Below, in pieces: positions 42,093 through 49,943 of a stretch of DNA of 64,000 nucleotides (position 1 is its first letter; every line of letters starts with the position of its first letter). Position numbers and translations under genes: made by a program. The notes beneath the pieces are model-generated. The model was not told the DNA's origin. It searched no databases and saw only the letters and a list, made by a program, of their open reading frames with translations. Source of the DNA: Magnetospirillum sp. ME-1 (GTDB taxonomy: Bacteria; Pseudomonadota; Alphaproteobacteria; Rhodospirillales; Magnetospirillaceae); contig NZ_CP015848.1 in assembly GCF_002105535.1 (NCBI RefSeq), positions 2,782,990 to 2,846,989 of the forward strand. Reading direction: 5' to 3'.

Positions 42093-43166
42093 TTAGAGTT
42101 CCTTATTAGGGAGAACATCCGTCCATTGCAGCACGTGATCCTCTTCCAGATCGATCCGCGCCGTCATGCCGATCACCTGATCCCAGTGCAGCGGGCTGAC
42201 GCCATGGGCAGGGCGCTTATAGGTGATGGATTCCTCGGTGACGGTCTCGCCCGCCCTCAGCGCCCGGGCCAGGACGATGGAGCGCCGGGCGTTGGCCCGG
42301 GCCGGCGCTTCCGAGTCCAGCGGTGCCTTGTGATGCGATCCCTCCACCTGGGCCAGAAGCGCCAGATTGGCGGTGAAGCGCGACAGGTCTTCCACGTCCA
42401 TGGCGTGGTAATGGTCGTTGCCGGGCAGACTCTTGTCGTGGGTGAAGTGCTTCTCGATGATCCGCGCCCCCTTGACCACGGCGGCGGTCAGCACCGCCAT
42501 GGCCGGATCGGGCAGGGTGTGGTCGGAATAGCCGATCACCAGCTCGGGATAGGCCCGCATCAGGCCGTCGATCATGCCGATATGGGCGCTGGCGTAGGGG
42601 GTGGGGTAGTTCAGCACGCAATGGAGCAGGGAGATGGCGGGGGCGCCGGCCCGGCGCAATTCCTCCACCGCCATGTCGATCTCACCCAGGGTCGAGGCGC
42701 CGGTGGACAGCACCACCGGCTTACCCTTGCGTGCAATTTGGCGCAGCATGGGCACATTGGTGAGATCGGCCGAGGCGATCTTGAAGAACGGCATCAGCGG
42801 GTCGAGGAAATCCACCGCTTCGGCGTCGAAGGGGGTGGAGAGGAAGTCGATGCCGACCTTGCGGCAATGCTCGGCCAGGGCCAGGTACTCGGCGTCGCCG
42901 AAGGTGTCGTGCTTCTTGAACAATTGGAACTGGCTGGTGGTGGGTTCCTTGGACAGGTCCCAATAGGCCGGACTGTGGCGCGAGGCGATCTTTTCCGCCT
43001 TGTAGGTCTGGAACTTGGCGGCATGCGCCCCGCCTTGGTGGGCCAGTTCGATCAGCCGCCTGGCGGTATCGAGCGATCCCTCGTGATTGACCCCGATCTC
43101 GGCGATGACATAGGGCCCGGTGTCCCGGCCGATGCGGTGGCTTCCCAGTTGGATCTGCGGATTCAT
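42093..43166 (-). CDS. Second NeuB/SpsE-type nonulosonic acid synthase
   Basis: A 357-residue NeuB-family synthase, distinct from LegI. YVIAEIGVNHEGSLDTA, FLSTPFDAE, LLHCVLNYPTP, GYSDHTLPD and IEKHFTHDK mark the family, and the C-terminal SAF domain begins near residue 285. Residues differ from LegI at many positions, including HEG for HNG, so it probably uses a different acceptor sugar. With SpsF downstream and an iron alcohol dehydrogenase upstream it defines a second ulosonic acid module. Confidence 0.88.
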   Translation of the reverse strand: MNPQIQLGSHRIGRDTGPYVIAEIGVNHEGSLDTARRLIELAHQGGAHAAKFQTYKAEKIASRHSPAYWDLSKEPTTSQFQLFKKHDTFGDAEYLALAEHCRKVGIDFLSTPFDAEAVDFLDPLMPFFKIASADLTNVPMLRQIARKGKPVVLSTGASTLGEIDMAVEELRRAGAPAISLLHCVLNYPTPYASAHIGMIDGLMRAYPELVIGYSDHTLPDPAMAVLTAAVVKGARIIEKHFTHDKSLPGNDHYHAMDVEDLSRFTANLALLAQVEGSHHKAPLDSEAPARANARRSIVLARALRAGETVTEESITYKRPAHGVSPLHWDQVIGMTARIDLEEDHVLQWTDVLPNKEL

Positions 43167-43177
43167 GGGCGGCGCTC

Positions 43178-44254
43178 CTACATGCGGCGGAACAGCTGTC
43201 CGACCTTGTCACGGGTCAGGACCGACAGGAAATCGTCGCCCAGCGCATTGGCCAGCGGCTTGGCGTGGATGACGGTGGCGTCGTACATGCGGTCGATATC
43301 GGAATCGGGCAGGTCGCGGCACAGGCCGGTGGGGATGCTGACCCCCTGGGCGGCGACCATGCGGCGGAATTCCTCGGTCTCGGCCGGATAGAACTCGTCC
43401 ATCACGTTCATGACGATGCAGTTGCCGACGCAGTGATGGGTGTGCAGCACCATGGACAGGCCGGCGGACAACGGATGGACCAGCCCCACATAGGAATTGC
43501 CGATGGCTGAACCGCCGAGATAGGAGGCGATCATCAGCTTCTCGCGGTTGGTCTCCGACTGCATGTCGCCGCCCAGGAAGACCTCGCGGCACAGGCCGAG
43601 GGACTCGCGGGCGAAGGCGTCGGCCATGCCGTGGCGGTAGTGCCCCGACAGGGATTCCACGTTGTGGATGTAGGTGTCCATGCCGGTATAGAAGTACTGG
43701 TCGCGCGGCGCCGTCGTGGTCAGATCGGGGTCCAGAACCAGCCGGTCGAACACGGTATGGTCGCTGTTCATTCCCAGCTTCAGGTTCTTGCGCGCGTTCA
43801 TCATCACGCAGGTGCGCGAGCCTTCGGCCCCGGTGCCCGACAGGGTGGGGACGCCCACCTTGAACACCCCCGGCCCCGGCAACAGATCCCAGCCCTGGAA
43901 ATCCTCGGCCTTGCCGGGATTGGCGAGCAAATTGGACACTGCCTTGGCGGAATCCATGGTGGCCCCGCCGCCGATGCCGACCACCGCCGCCGGCAGGCCG
44001 AGGGCGTCGCGCACCTGGGCGGTCAACGTGTCGATGCCGTCGGTGGTGGGCTCGTCGGTGGTGTCGATCAGGACCACCAGATCGCCATCGTGCTTGGGCA
44101 GTCGGTCGAGGAGGGGTTTGCCGGAGAAATAGTGATCGACAAAGAACGCCACCGCCGGGGTTTGGGGGGTGCGGCGCTCATCGATGACGGAATCCAGGTG
44201 GTCGAAGGATCCGGGGCCGAACAGGTACTGGCCGACAGTCTTGGTGATACGCAA
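43178..44254 (-). CDS. Iron-containing alcohol dehydrogenase (KdnB-like)
   Basis: A 358-residue group III metal-dependent dehydrogenase. Seen: GGGATMDSAKAVSNLL (nucleotide binding), then GMDTYIHNVESL, VHPLSAGLSMVLHTHHCVGNC with the metal-binding histidines. The layout recalls KdnB of Shewanella, which oxidises C8 of Kdo on the way to 8-amino-Kdo. A DegT aminotransferase two genes away (46.1-47.3 kb) would be the KdnA counterpart. That link is from memory of the family and context; other sugar-alcohol oxidations are possible. Confidence 0.78.
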   Translation of the reverse strand: MRITKTVGQYLFGPGSFDHLDSVIDERRTPQTPAVAFFVDHYFSGKPLLDRLPKHDGDLVVLIDTTDEPTTDGIDTLTAQVRDALGLPAAVVGIGGGATMDSAKAVSNLLANPGKAEDFQGWDLLPGPGVFKVGVPTLSGTGAEGSRTCVMMNARKNLKLGMNSDHTVFDRLVLDPDLTTTAPRDQYFYTGMDTYIHNVESLSGHYRHGMADAFARESLGLCREVFLGGDMQSETNREKLMIASYLGGSAIGNSYVGLVHPLSAGLSMVLHTHHCVGNCIVMNVMDEFYPAETEEFRRMVAAQGVSIPTGLCRDLPDSDIDRMYDATVIHAKPLANALGDDFLSVLTRDKVGQLFRRM

Positions 44255-44276
44255 TGAAGGGTCTCCCAGATGAGTT

Positions 44277-46106
44277 TCAGCGCCCTTTGCGCAGGGGGGT
44301 CATGGCATCGCTGTCATCAGGCATGGTGCCCATTTCTTCGACCACTTTCCGCAGGGATGTCGCAGGCTGAGGTAGTCGCCGGGATCGGCCAAGGTAAAAA
44401 TTGATATATTCCCGTAGCAGATGGGTCACTTCGCGGATGCCGCCGTCGCGCAATGCTTTGACGAAAACCAGTACGGGCAGCAGGTGGCGCAGGTGGTGGA
44501 ACAGTACGGGATGCCAGATCATGGCAAGGCCGAACTGGCCGCGCAGCGCAAGCTTGATGGCCGAGGGGGGGCGGGTGGTGGTCTGCGAGGTATCGATCAG
44601 GCGCTTCGGATTGGCGAAGTAGCCGCTATCGATGGGGGCGGTCGGCCGACCGGCCATATGGGCGGCCAGCACGTGATAATAATGCTTCAATCCGTATTTT
44701 CGGACGTAGGCGTAATTGGTTTCCACCGTTATCAGTGGGCGCCAGGTGCGGGTCACCAGACTGGGATAGTCGGTGAAATTGAGGGAGGTGGTTTCGTCGT
44801 GGGCGTCGCGGTCTGAAATCGCCAGCAGATAGCCCTCTTCCCCGTCCAGATCGGCTTTCATCAGCCCCGTACGCCGGGCGTATTCGTAGAGTGGGGTCCC
44901 TGGCAGCGCCTGGGCGTAATTGATGGACAGGTCGTTTGGATTCTGGATGGGCGACAGGGTCATCGCCTCTTGGCAATAAGCAATGGTTTCGGCCACCGTG
45001 GTCGGGCTCTCGCCCGGCATGGCCAAGACCAGTTGGACGATGGAATCGAGGCCGGCCTCGACGATCCAGCGGGCCGCATTGTAATTGTCGGCGAGATCGA
45101 CTTTCTTTTCCATGACCTTCAGCATGGTCTCGCTGCCGGTTTCGTTGCCGCAGACCATGCGGGCGCAGCCGGCACCCTTCATCAACGCCACCACTTCGGG
45201 CGTGACCGTGTTGGTGCGGATGCCGCCCACCGACCAGAGCAGGTCATAGGGCTTGATGCGTTCGCAAAATTCCTTCAGCCAGCGTTTGTCGGCGCCGAAG
45301 GTCTCGACGTGCATTTCCACGAAGCCGACATTGTAATGTGCGATTAGCTCCTCCAGCCGGCCCATCAGGATATCGACCGGAATGTGGCGGATACCTTTGT
45401 CCCAGCGATGGCAGAAGGTGCACTTGGCGACACAACCCTTGCCGACCGACAGGGTGGCCAGCAGTTTATCCCGGCGATGGGGCTCGTAGGCACGCGGATC
45501 GTTTGTGGCCCAGCCGATCGGGCTGCCTTCGGGACTGAAGGCTGGGAAGATGAAGCGGGAGATATCGCTGGCCTCGGCCAGGTCCGCCCAGTCGAAGTCG
45601 TAGACCTCGGGAGCGTTCAATTGCTCGCGATAGCCCGTATTCACCATTCGGCCGTCCTTGAGAAGGGCCAGGCCGGTGATATCGACGAATGCCGTCGGGA
45701 TCCGGGTTTCGGCCGCCCGGCACACGATATCGTGGAAGACGACCTCTCCCTCGCCGAGGACACAGAGATCAGTACCTGTCTTTTTCAGCAGAATTTCCGC
45801 GCTGGCGGCCAGATTGCCCCCCACTACGATCAGGCAATCGGGCAGGCGGGCCTTCACGTCGAGACTGAGCCGCTTCACATAGGCATAGGCGGTCGACACA
45901 ACGGCGCTGATGCCGAGAACGGCGGGCGCCGCCGCCACAATGTGCTCCAGCGCCGCCTGATAGGCCGGACGATTGGCGTCGATGTTATAGAATTCGACGT
46001 CGTCGATTCCCCGCTTGCGCAGATACTTGATGATCGACAGCGCCCCGATGGGGGGGAAATTGGTGGGTACCGGCCGGATCGGCGTGGTGACGATCATGGT
46101 CTTCAT
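44277..46106 (-). CDS. Cobalamin-binding-type radical SAM protein, second
   Basis: A 609-residue radical SAM protein. A B12-binding-like N-terminal domain (MIVTTPIRPVPTNFPPIG, VVGGNLAASAE) precedes Cys225-x3-Cys229-x2-Cys232 (GKGCVAKCTFCHRW), followed by a TIM-barrel region and an unusually long C-terminal part with charged repeats. ATG at 46106 overlaps the aminotransferase stop by four bases. It lies between KdnA-like and KdnB-like genes, so it may modify the same sugar or its carrier. No substrate can be assigned. Confidence 0.85.
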   Translation of the reverse strand: MKTMIVTTPIRPVPTNFPPIGALSIIKYLRKRGIDDVEFYNIDANRPAYQAALEHIVAAAPAVLGISAVVSTAYAYVKRLSLDVKARLPDCLIVVGGNLAASAEILLKKTGTDLCVLGEGEVVFHDIVCRAAETRIPTAFVDITGLALLKDGRMVNTGYREQLNAPEVYDFDWADLAEASDISRFIFPAFSPEGSPIGWATNDPRAYEPHRRDKLLATLSVGKGCVAKCTFCHRWDKGIRHIPVDILMGRLEELIAHYNVGFVEMHVETFGADKRWLKEFCERIKPYDLLWSVGGIRTNTVTPEVVALMKGAGCARMVCGNETGSETMLKVMEKKVDLADNYNAARWIVEAGLDSIVQLVLAMPGESPTTVAETIAYCQEAMTLSPIQNPNDLSINYAQALPGTPLYEYARRTGLMKADLDGEEGYLLAISDRDAHDETTSLNFTDYPSLVTRTWRPLITVETNYAYVRKYGLKHYYHVLAAHMAGRPTAPIDSGYFANPKRLIDTSQTTTRPPSAIKLALRGQFGLAMIWHPVLFHHLRHLLPVLVFVKALRDGGIREVTHLLREYINFYLGRSRRLPQPATSLRKVVEEMGTMPDDSDAMTPLRKGR

Positions 46107-47308
46107 GGCGAGGATGTCCTCTGCCGGGTGCCGATGTGATCCAGCGTCTCGCCCGTCGCCTCGACCATGTAGCCGAACTGATCCTCCGGCATCCATTCGT
46201 GGAAGGGGAAGGAGACCATGGAATCAAAGAAACGGTCGGTCTCGGGGCACTGTGCGTCGCCGAACCCGGCCTTCTGGAACATGGGATAGCGGTACAGCGG
46301 ATAATACTGCACCACCATGCGGACCTTATGGTGAAAGGCCATGCGCTCCATGAAGGCGTCGCGGGCCGCCGGGCCGCCGGTGATGCGAGCCGGCATGCAG
46401 TAATGCACGTGCCGGCACTCGTCGGGAATGCGCTGGAAGGCGATGTCGGAACGCCCGCCCAGGGCGGCCGTCATGCGCCGGGCGCGTTCGGCCCGGTTGC
46501 CGTTCATGGCCTCCAGCCGGGCCAGCTGGACGATACCGGCGGCGCATTGCACCTCGCCGATACAGAAATTGTAGGGCCACACCCCGTCCAGGTCGAAGTT
46601 GATATTGGACATGGCCGGCTGCCAGTATTTGGCGCGCTCGCCTTCGAATCCGCGGACGCCGTTGTGGCGCAGGCCCGGCACCAGCTTGGCCAGTTCGGGA
46701 TCGGCCACGGTCAGCATGCCGCCCTCGCCCAAGGTGGTGAGGTTCTTGTGGGTGTGGAAGCTGAAACAGCCGAGATCGCCCAGGCTGCCGGCCTGGCGGC
46801 CCTTGTAGGTGGCGCCGATGGCCTGGGCCGCGTCCTCGACCACCAGGATCGAGCGCTCGCGGGCCAGTTCCATGATCGGGTCCATGTCGGCCATCAGACC
46901 ATAGAGATGGACGACGATGATCACCTTGGTATGCTCGGTGATGAGCGGCTCAATGGTCCTGGCCGAGACCACGAAGGTGTCGGGCTCGATATCGGCCCAC
47001 ACCAGACGGGCGCCGGTGCGTCCGAACGGAATGGCGGTGGCGGCGAAGGTGTGGGCGGGCAGAATCACCTCGTCGCCGGGCCCGATACGCGACACGATGG
47101 CCGCCAGTTCCAGGGCGGCGGTGCAGCTGGACACCGCGAAGGCGTGGCGCGCCCCGGTCAATGCCCGGAACTCGGCCTCGAAACGGTCCTGATAGCGCCC
47201 CTGCGTCATGGGATCGGCGGTCCGCATGGCTTCGACGATGAAGGCGATTTCATCGTCGGTATAGCGGGAACCGCACCCGCTCCACGGCACAGCCGGGGCG
47301 TTGATCAT
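46103..47308 (-). CDS. DegT-family aminotransferase (KdnA-like)
   Basis: A 401-residue PLP sugar aminotransferase. SSCTAALELAAI near residue 60, VVEDAAQAIGATYKG near 157 and Lys188 in SFHTHKNLTTLGEGG are the main motifs. The THKNLTTLGEGG form matches my recollection of the 8-amino-Kdo transaminase group (KdnA), whose partner dehydrogenase KdnB resembles the gene at 43.2-44.3 kb. If right, the pair would convert an ulosonic acid primary alcohol to an amine. A general 3- or 4-aminotransferase remains possible. The GT2 gene stops two bases before its start. Confidence 0.82.
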   Translation of the reverse strand: MINAPAVPWSGCGSRYTDDEIAFIVEAMRTADPMTQGRYQDRFEAEFRALTGARHAFAVSSCTAALELAAIVSRIGPGDEVILPAHTFAATAIPFGRTGARLVWADIEPDTFVVSARTIEPLITEHTKVIIVVHLYGLMADMDPIMELARERSILVVEDAAQAIGATYKGRQAGSLGDLGCFSFHTHKNLTTLGEGGMLTVADPELAKLVPGLRHNGVRGFEGERAKYWQPAMSNINFDLDGVWPYNFCIGEVQCAAGIVQLARLEAMNGNRAERARRMTAALGGRSDIAFQRIPDECRHVHYCMPARITGGPAARDAFMERMAFHHKVRMVVQYYPLYRYPMFQKAGFGDAQCPETDRFFDSMVSFPFHEWMPEDQFGYMVEATGETLDHIGTRQRTSSP

Positions 47309-47310
47309 GG

Positions 47311-47973
47311 TTATTCCTCGGTGTTGTGCTTGTCGCGAAGAGCGTCGGCGAACTGGGCCATGCGGTTCGTGTCGTTGGTCATGTTGCCGTCATGGCGACG
47401 ATAACGGTACAGCGGCAGCTGCACACGGCTGATGGAATAGTTCTTGAGGAAGCGGATGCGCAGATCCTCTTCCTCGCGCGACAGGAATTCCTCGTCATAG
47501 AGGCCGATATCGATCAGGTGCTCGATGCGGAACATGATGCCGCAGCCGATGGGATCTTGGGTGCAGTCCATCTGGGCCAGGACCGTCTCGTGGTCGTCTA
47601 CCAGGACGTAATCGCAAGCGACGGCGTCGATATTGGAGTTCATGGCCAGATGCAGCGACAGGATGTTCAGGTATTCGGCGTGAACGTAATCGTCGGCGTC
47701 GATGCGAACCACGAATCGTCCCCGCGCCGCCTGGATGCCGCGATTGAGCGAGCCGGGCAGCCCCAGTTGCGTCGGATTGGTGATCAGGTGGATTTCGTTG
47801 GCGAACAGATCCAGCGCATAACCGGTCCGGTCGGAACTGGCGTCGTTGACCACGATCAGCTCGTAATCGGCCCGGTTCATGGTCTGGTTGAGCGCCGAAC
47901 GCAGGCAGCGGCCGATGTACTTTTCCTGATTGTGGGCCGGGATGATGACCGAAACCGTCGGAACGTGGGTCAT
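47311..47973 (-). CDS. Family 2 glycosyltransferase
   Basis: A 220-residue GT2 transferase, first gene of the block. [18 protein letters not shown] at the N-terminus and RIDADDYVH near residue 88 give the nucleotide and metal sites. The C-terminus is short, ending soon after the RYRRHDGNM segment, so the protein is a minimal GT-A domain. ATG at 47973 is preferred because the family begins there; an open frame continues ten codons upstream. A promoter-like sequence lies about 100 bases upstream. Confidence 0.85.
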   Translation of the reverse strand: MTHVPTVSVIIPAHNQEKYIGRCLRSALNQTMNRADYELIVVNDASSDRTGYALDLFANEIHLITNPTQLGLPGSLNRGIQAARGRFVVRIDADDYVHAEYLNILSLHLAMNSNIDAVACDYVLVDDHETVLAQMDCTQDPIGCGIMFRIEHLIDIGLYDEEFLSREEEDLRIRFLKNYSISRVQLPLYRYRRHDGNMTNDTNRMAQFADALRDKHNTEE

Positions 47974-48069
47974 GGAGGGTCCTTGGGTCTGTCGCTGCGC
48001 CATTCTGGCTGCGGGCGGCGCCTGACCGAGTGGCGGAGTGTGATCAAGGCCGAATCAATAGTGGCGCAA

Positions 48070-48097
48070 GGTATCGTGTCCCCGGCTGGAAGGTCAA
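48070..48097 (-). promoter_or_regulatory. Possible sigma70 promoter for the 48-to-37 kb minus-strand block
   Basis: On the minus strand TTGACC (48097-48092) is followed after 16 bases by GATACC (48075-48070). The -35 matches five of six consensus bases and the -10 only three. It lies in the 196-base divergent gap and would give a leader of about 90 bases before the GT2 gene. The rest of the gap shows no other clear signal besides the opposite-strand box at 48143. Confidence 0.4.
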
Positions 48098-48142
48098 GGG
48101 TGGGCGCCTCGGCCTTGCCAGCCTCTTATCCTTGAGGCACCC

Positions 48143-48171
48143 TTGACCCCCTTTCCGCGGAAATCTATCAT
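48143..48171 (+). promoter_or_regulatory. Sigma70-like sequence overlapping the deacetylase start
   Basis: TTGACC (48143-48148), a 17-base spacer, then TATCAT (48166-48171): each box matches five of six consensus bases. The -10 overlaps the ATG at 48170. If active, transcription would start after this ATG, so either the box is fortuitous or the protein starts downstream. Confidence 0.35.
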
Positions 48172-49003
48172 GAGCATTCCCAGTGCCGTTTTCGCTCCCT
48201 TGCTCGCCGGTCGCCGCTTTCTCGGCATTGGCCGGGATGGGGTCCGCATCCTGCTGCTGCACGATGTTCCGGAAGAAGAGATGGATTCCTATCGGCGGTT
48301 GCTCGACACCATCGCCCGGCATCATGGCTTTGTCGATCCCGCCGATTTCGACAAGACGCTGGCCGGTCGTCCGGACAGCCGCACGCCGGTCCTGGTCAGC
48401 TTTGACGATGGTTTTTCGTCCAATCTCGCCGCGGCAAGATTGCTGGCGGCCGAATACGGCGGTCGCGCCCTGCTGTTTGTTTGCCCCGGCCTGATCGATC
48501 TGACCGGCGATGCGCGTCGGCAGGCGGTAGCGGCCAATGTCTTCCGGGGGCGGCGGTCGCCAGCCGAGGTTCCTGCCTTGCTGGAATGGGACGAGATCGC
48601 GACATTGGCCGCCGAGGGGCACGTCATCGGCGGCCATACCCTGACCCATCGCCACCTTCCATCCCTGGCGGTGGAGGAAATGCGCCGCGAGATAGTCGAA
48701 AGCGGGGCCCGGATCGCCGCCCGTCTCGACAGGTCGGTCGACTGGTTCGCCTTTCCCTTCGGCACCATAGACGATGTTTCGGCCGAAGTGCTGGCGGTTG
48801 CCGCGGAGCACTATCGCTGGTGCCGCAGCGGGGTGCGCGGCCTTAACCGCCCCGGTACACCTGCGATGGGATTACTGGCCGAGCATGTGGGGTTGGCCGA
48901 TTCCCAGGCCAAGCAATGCCTAGCGCTGGAGGGGGGGCTGGATTTCCGGCATTTTCGCGCGCGGCGGCGTTTGCAACGTATGCTGGCCGCCAGCCGCCCC
49001 TGA
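48170..49003 (+). CDS. Polysaccharide deacetylase (NodB-type)
   Basis: A 277-residue protein with a NodB-type core: ILLLHDVP near residue 27, SFDDGFSSN with Asp79 and Asp80, and HTLTH (His156 and His160) as the metal ligands. FAFPFGTIDD near residue 190 carries the usual motif 3 region. The family removes N- or O-acetyl groups from sugars. It is the only plus-strand gene in the first 53 kb and stands alone between two minus-strand blocks. ATG at 48170 is chosen; the frame is open upstream to a TTG at 48143. No signal peptide is evident, so a cytoplasmic precursor may be the substrate. Confidence 0.83.
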   Translation: MSIPSAVFAPLLAGRRFLGIGRDGVRILLLHDVPEEEMDSYRRLLDTIARHHGFVDPADFDKTLAGRPDSRTPVLVSFDDGFSSNLAAARLLAAEYGGRALLFVCPGLIDLTGDARRQAVAANVFRGRRSPAEVPALLEWDEIATLAAEGHVIGGHTLTHRHLPSLAVEEMRREIVESGARIAARLDRSVDWFAFPFGTIDDVSAEVLAVAAEHYRWCRSGVRGLNRPGTPAMGLLAEHVGLADSQAKQCLALEGGLDFRHFRARRRLQRMLAASRP

Positions 49004-49088
49004 TCATATTTCTCCCTTACCGGACCGGGTCACGGTTCCGAGGTTATGACGCGGCGGCGTGTGGCGAGATCTCGCGCCGGTATCGGCA

Positions 49089-49895
49089 TCAAAGGTTTGG
49101 CTGGACAAGCTTTGGTGCATTCCCCGAGAGCTCGCCGCTGAGATGCTTATCGACGATTTTCCCATCGAAGAGATCATAGATCACGCGCAGGTGCTCTGGC
49201 CGGAAATGGCGGCTCAGATAAAGCTTTCCCGCCCAGCGCTGTTCGACCAGCTCCAATTTGCCGAAACGTTCCAGTTTTTCGAGCAGGAGAATCAGGTCGC
49301 GGCGCGCAGACTGGACGGTGCGGGCACCGACGTCATGAATCCCATCACCTTCTCTCAATTCGGGGACGCATTGGTGCACGATGGGCCCACCATCGGCTTC
49401 GGGCGTGATCAGGTGAAAGGTTGCTCCCGCACATTGCGGTTCCAGATTGTAGAACGGCCAAAACAAGGTTGCGGAACCGCGGTACCAAGGCGACAGCCCC
49501 AGGTGGATATTCATCTTGAATTGCGGTAACGCTTCGAATAACGGCGTCTTGATGATATCGGGACCAAGGATCACAGCGGCATCGGCATTAATTTTCGCGG
49601 CGAAGCTGGCCGTGGCGGCATCGTTGATTGTTTGGGGGGTGCAGCGGTGGACGGGAACTCCCTCGACAACATCGGACTCGGTGGCGTCGGCGTAGGCGAT
49701 GCTCTCGACCCTTGCGCGGTCAGAGAAATGGCGGATGAAATTGAGGCGGTCATGCTCGGCTATGCCGGCTGGCGGTTCAGGCAGCAAGTCCTCCCGCTGC
49801 ATGAGGATAACCCCGGCAACATCAAAGCGCTCGCGGACGGCCCTGTGAACAAAGAAATGGCGGGGGTGAGAACCACTGATCAGAAGTATTTTCAT
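49089..49895 (-). CDS. Formyltransferase-family protein, second
   Basis: A 268-residue formyltransferase-fold protein. The active-site triad is Asn129 and His131 (MNIHLGLSPWYRGS) and Asp168 (TPEADGGPI). The first 60 residues differ from Fmt and PurN and include MKILLISGSHPRHFF. A 10-formyltetrahydrofolate-dependent sugar N-formyltransferase is likely, acting on an amino sugar of this locus. It is only distantly similar to the formyltransferase at 31.4-32.1 kb. It lies 48 bases after the LIC12162-type gene and converges with the deacetylase. Confidence 0.78.
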   Translation of the reverse strand: MKILLISGSHPRHFFVHRAVRERFDVAGVILMQREDLLPEPPAGIAEHDRLNFIRHFSDRARVESIAYADATESDVVEGVPVHRCTPQTINDAATASFAAKINADAAVILGPDIIKTPLFEALPQFKMNIHLGLSPWYRGSATLFWPFYNLEPQCAGATFHLITPEADGGPIVHQCVPELREGDGIHDVGARTVQSARRDLILLLEKLERFGKLELVEQRWAGKLYLSRHFRPEHLRVIYDLFDGKIVDKHLSGELSGNAPKLVQPNL

Positions 49896-49943
49896 GGGGT
49901 CAAGCTCCAGGCTGAGCGTTCAACCTTTGTAAACTGGTTGAGT

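Noticed and set aside
49064-49075. Perfect 12-base palindrome GCGAGATCTCGC between convergent genes
   Set aside because: It has no loop or T tract, so it is a poor terminator, and with no second copy seen there is no case for an operator.
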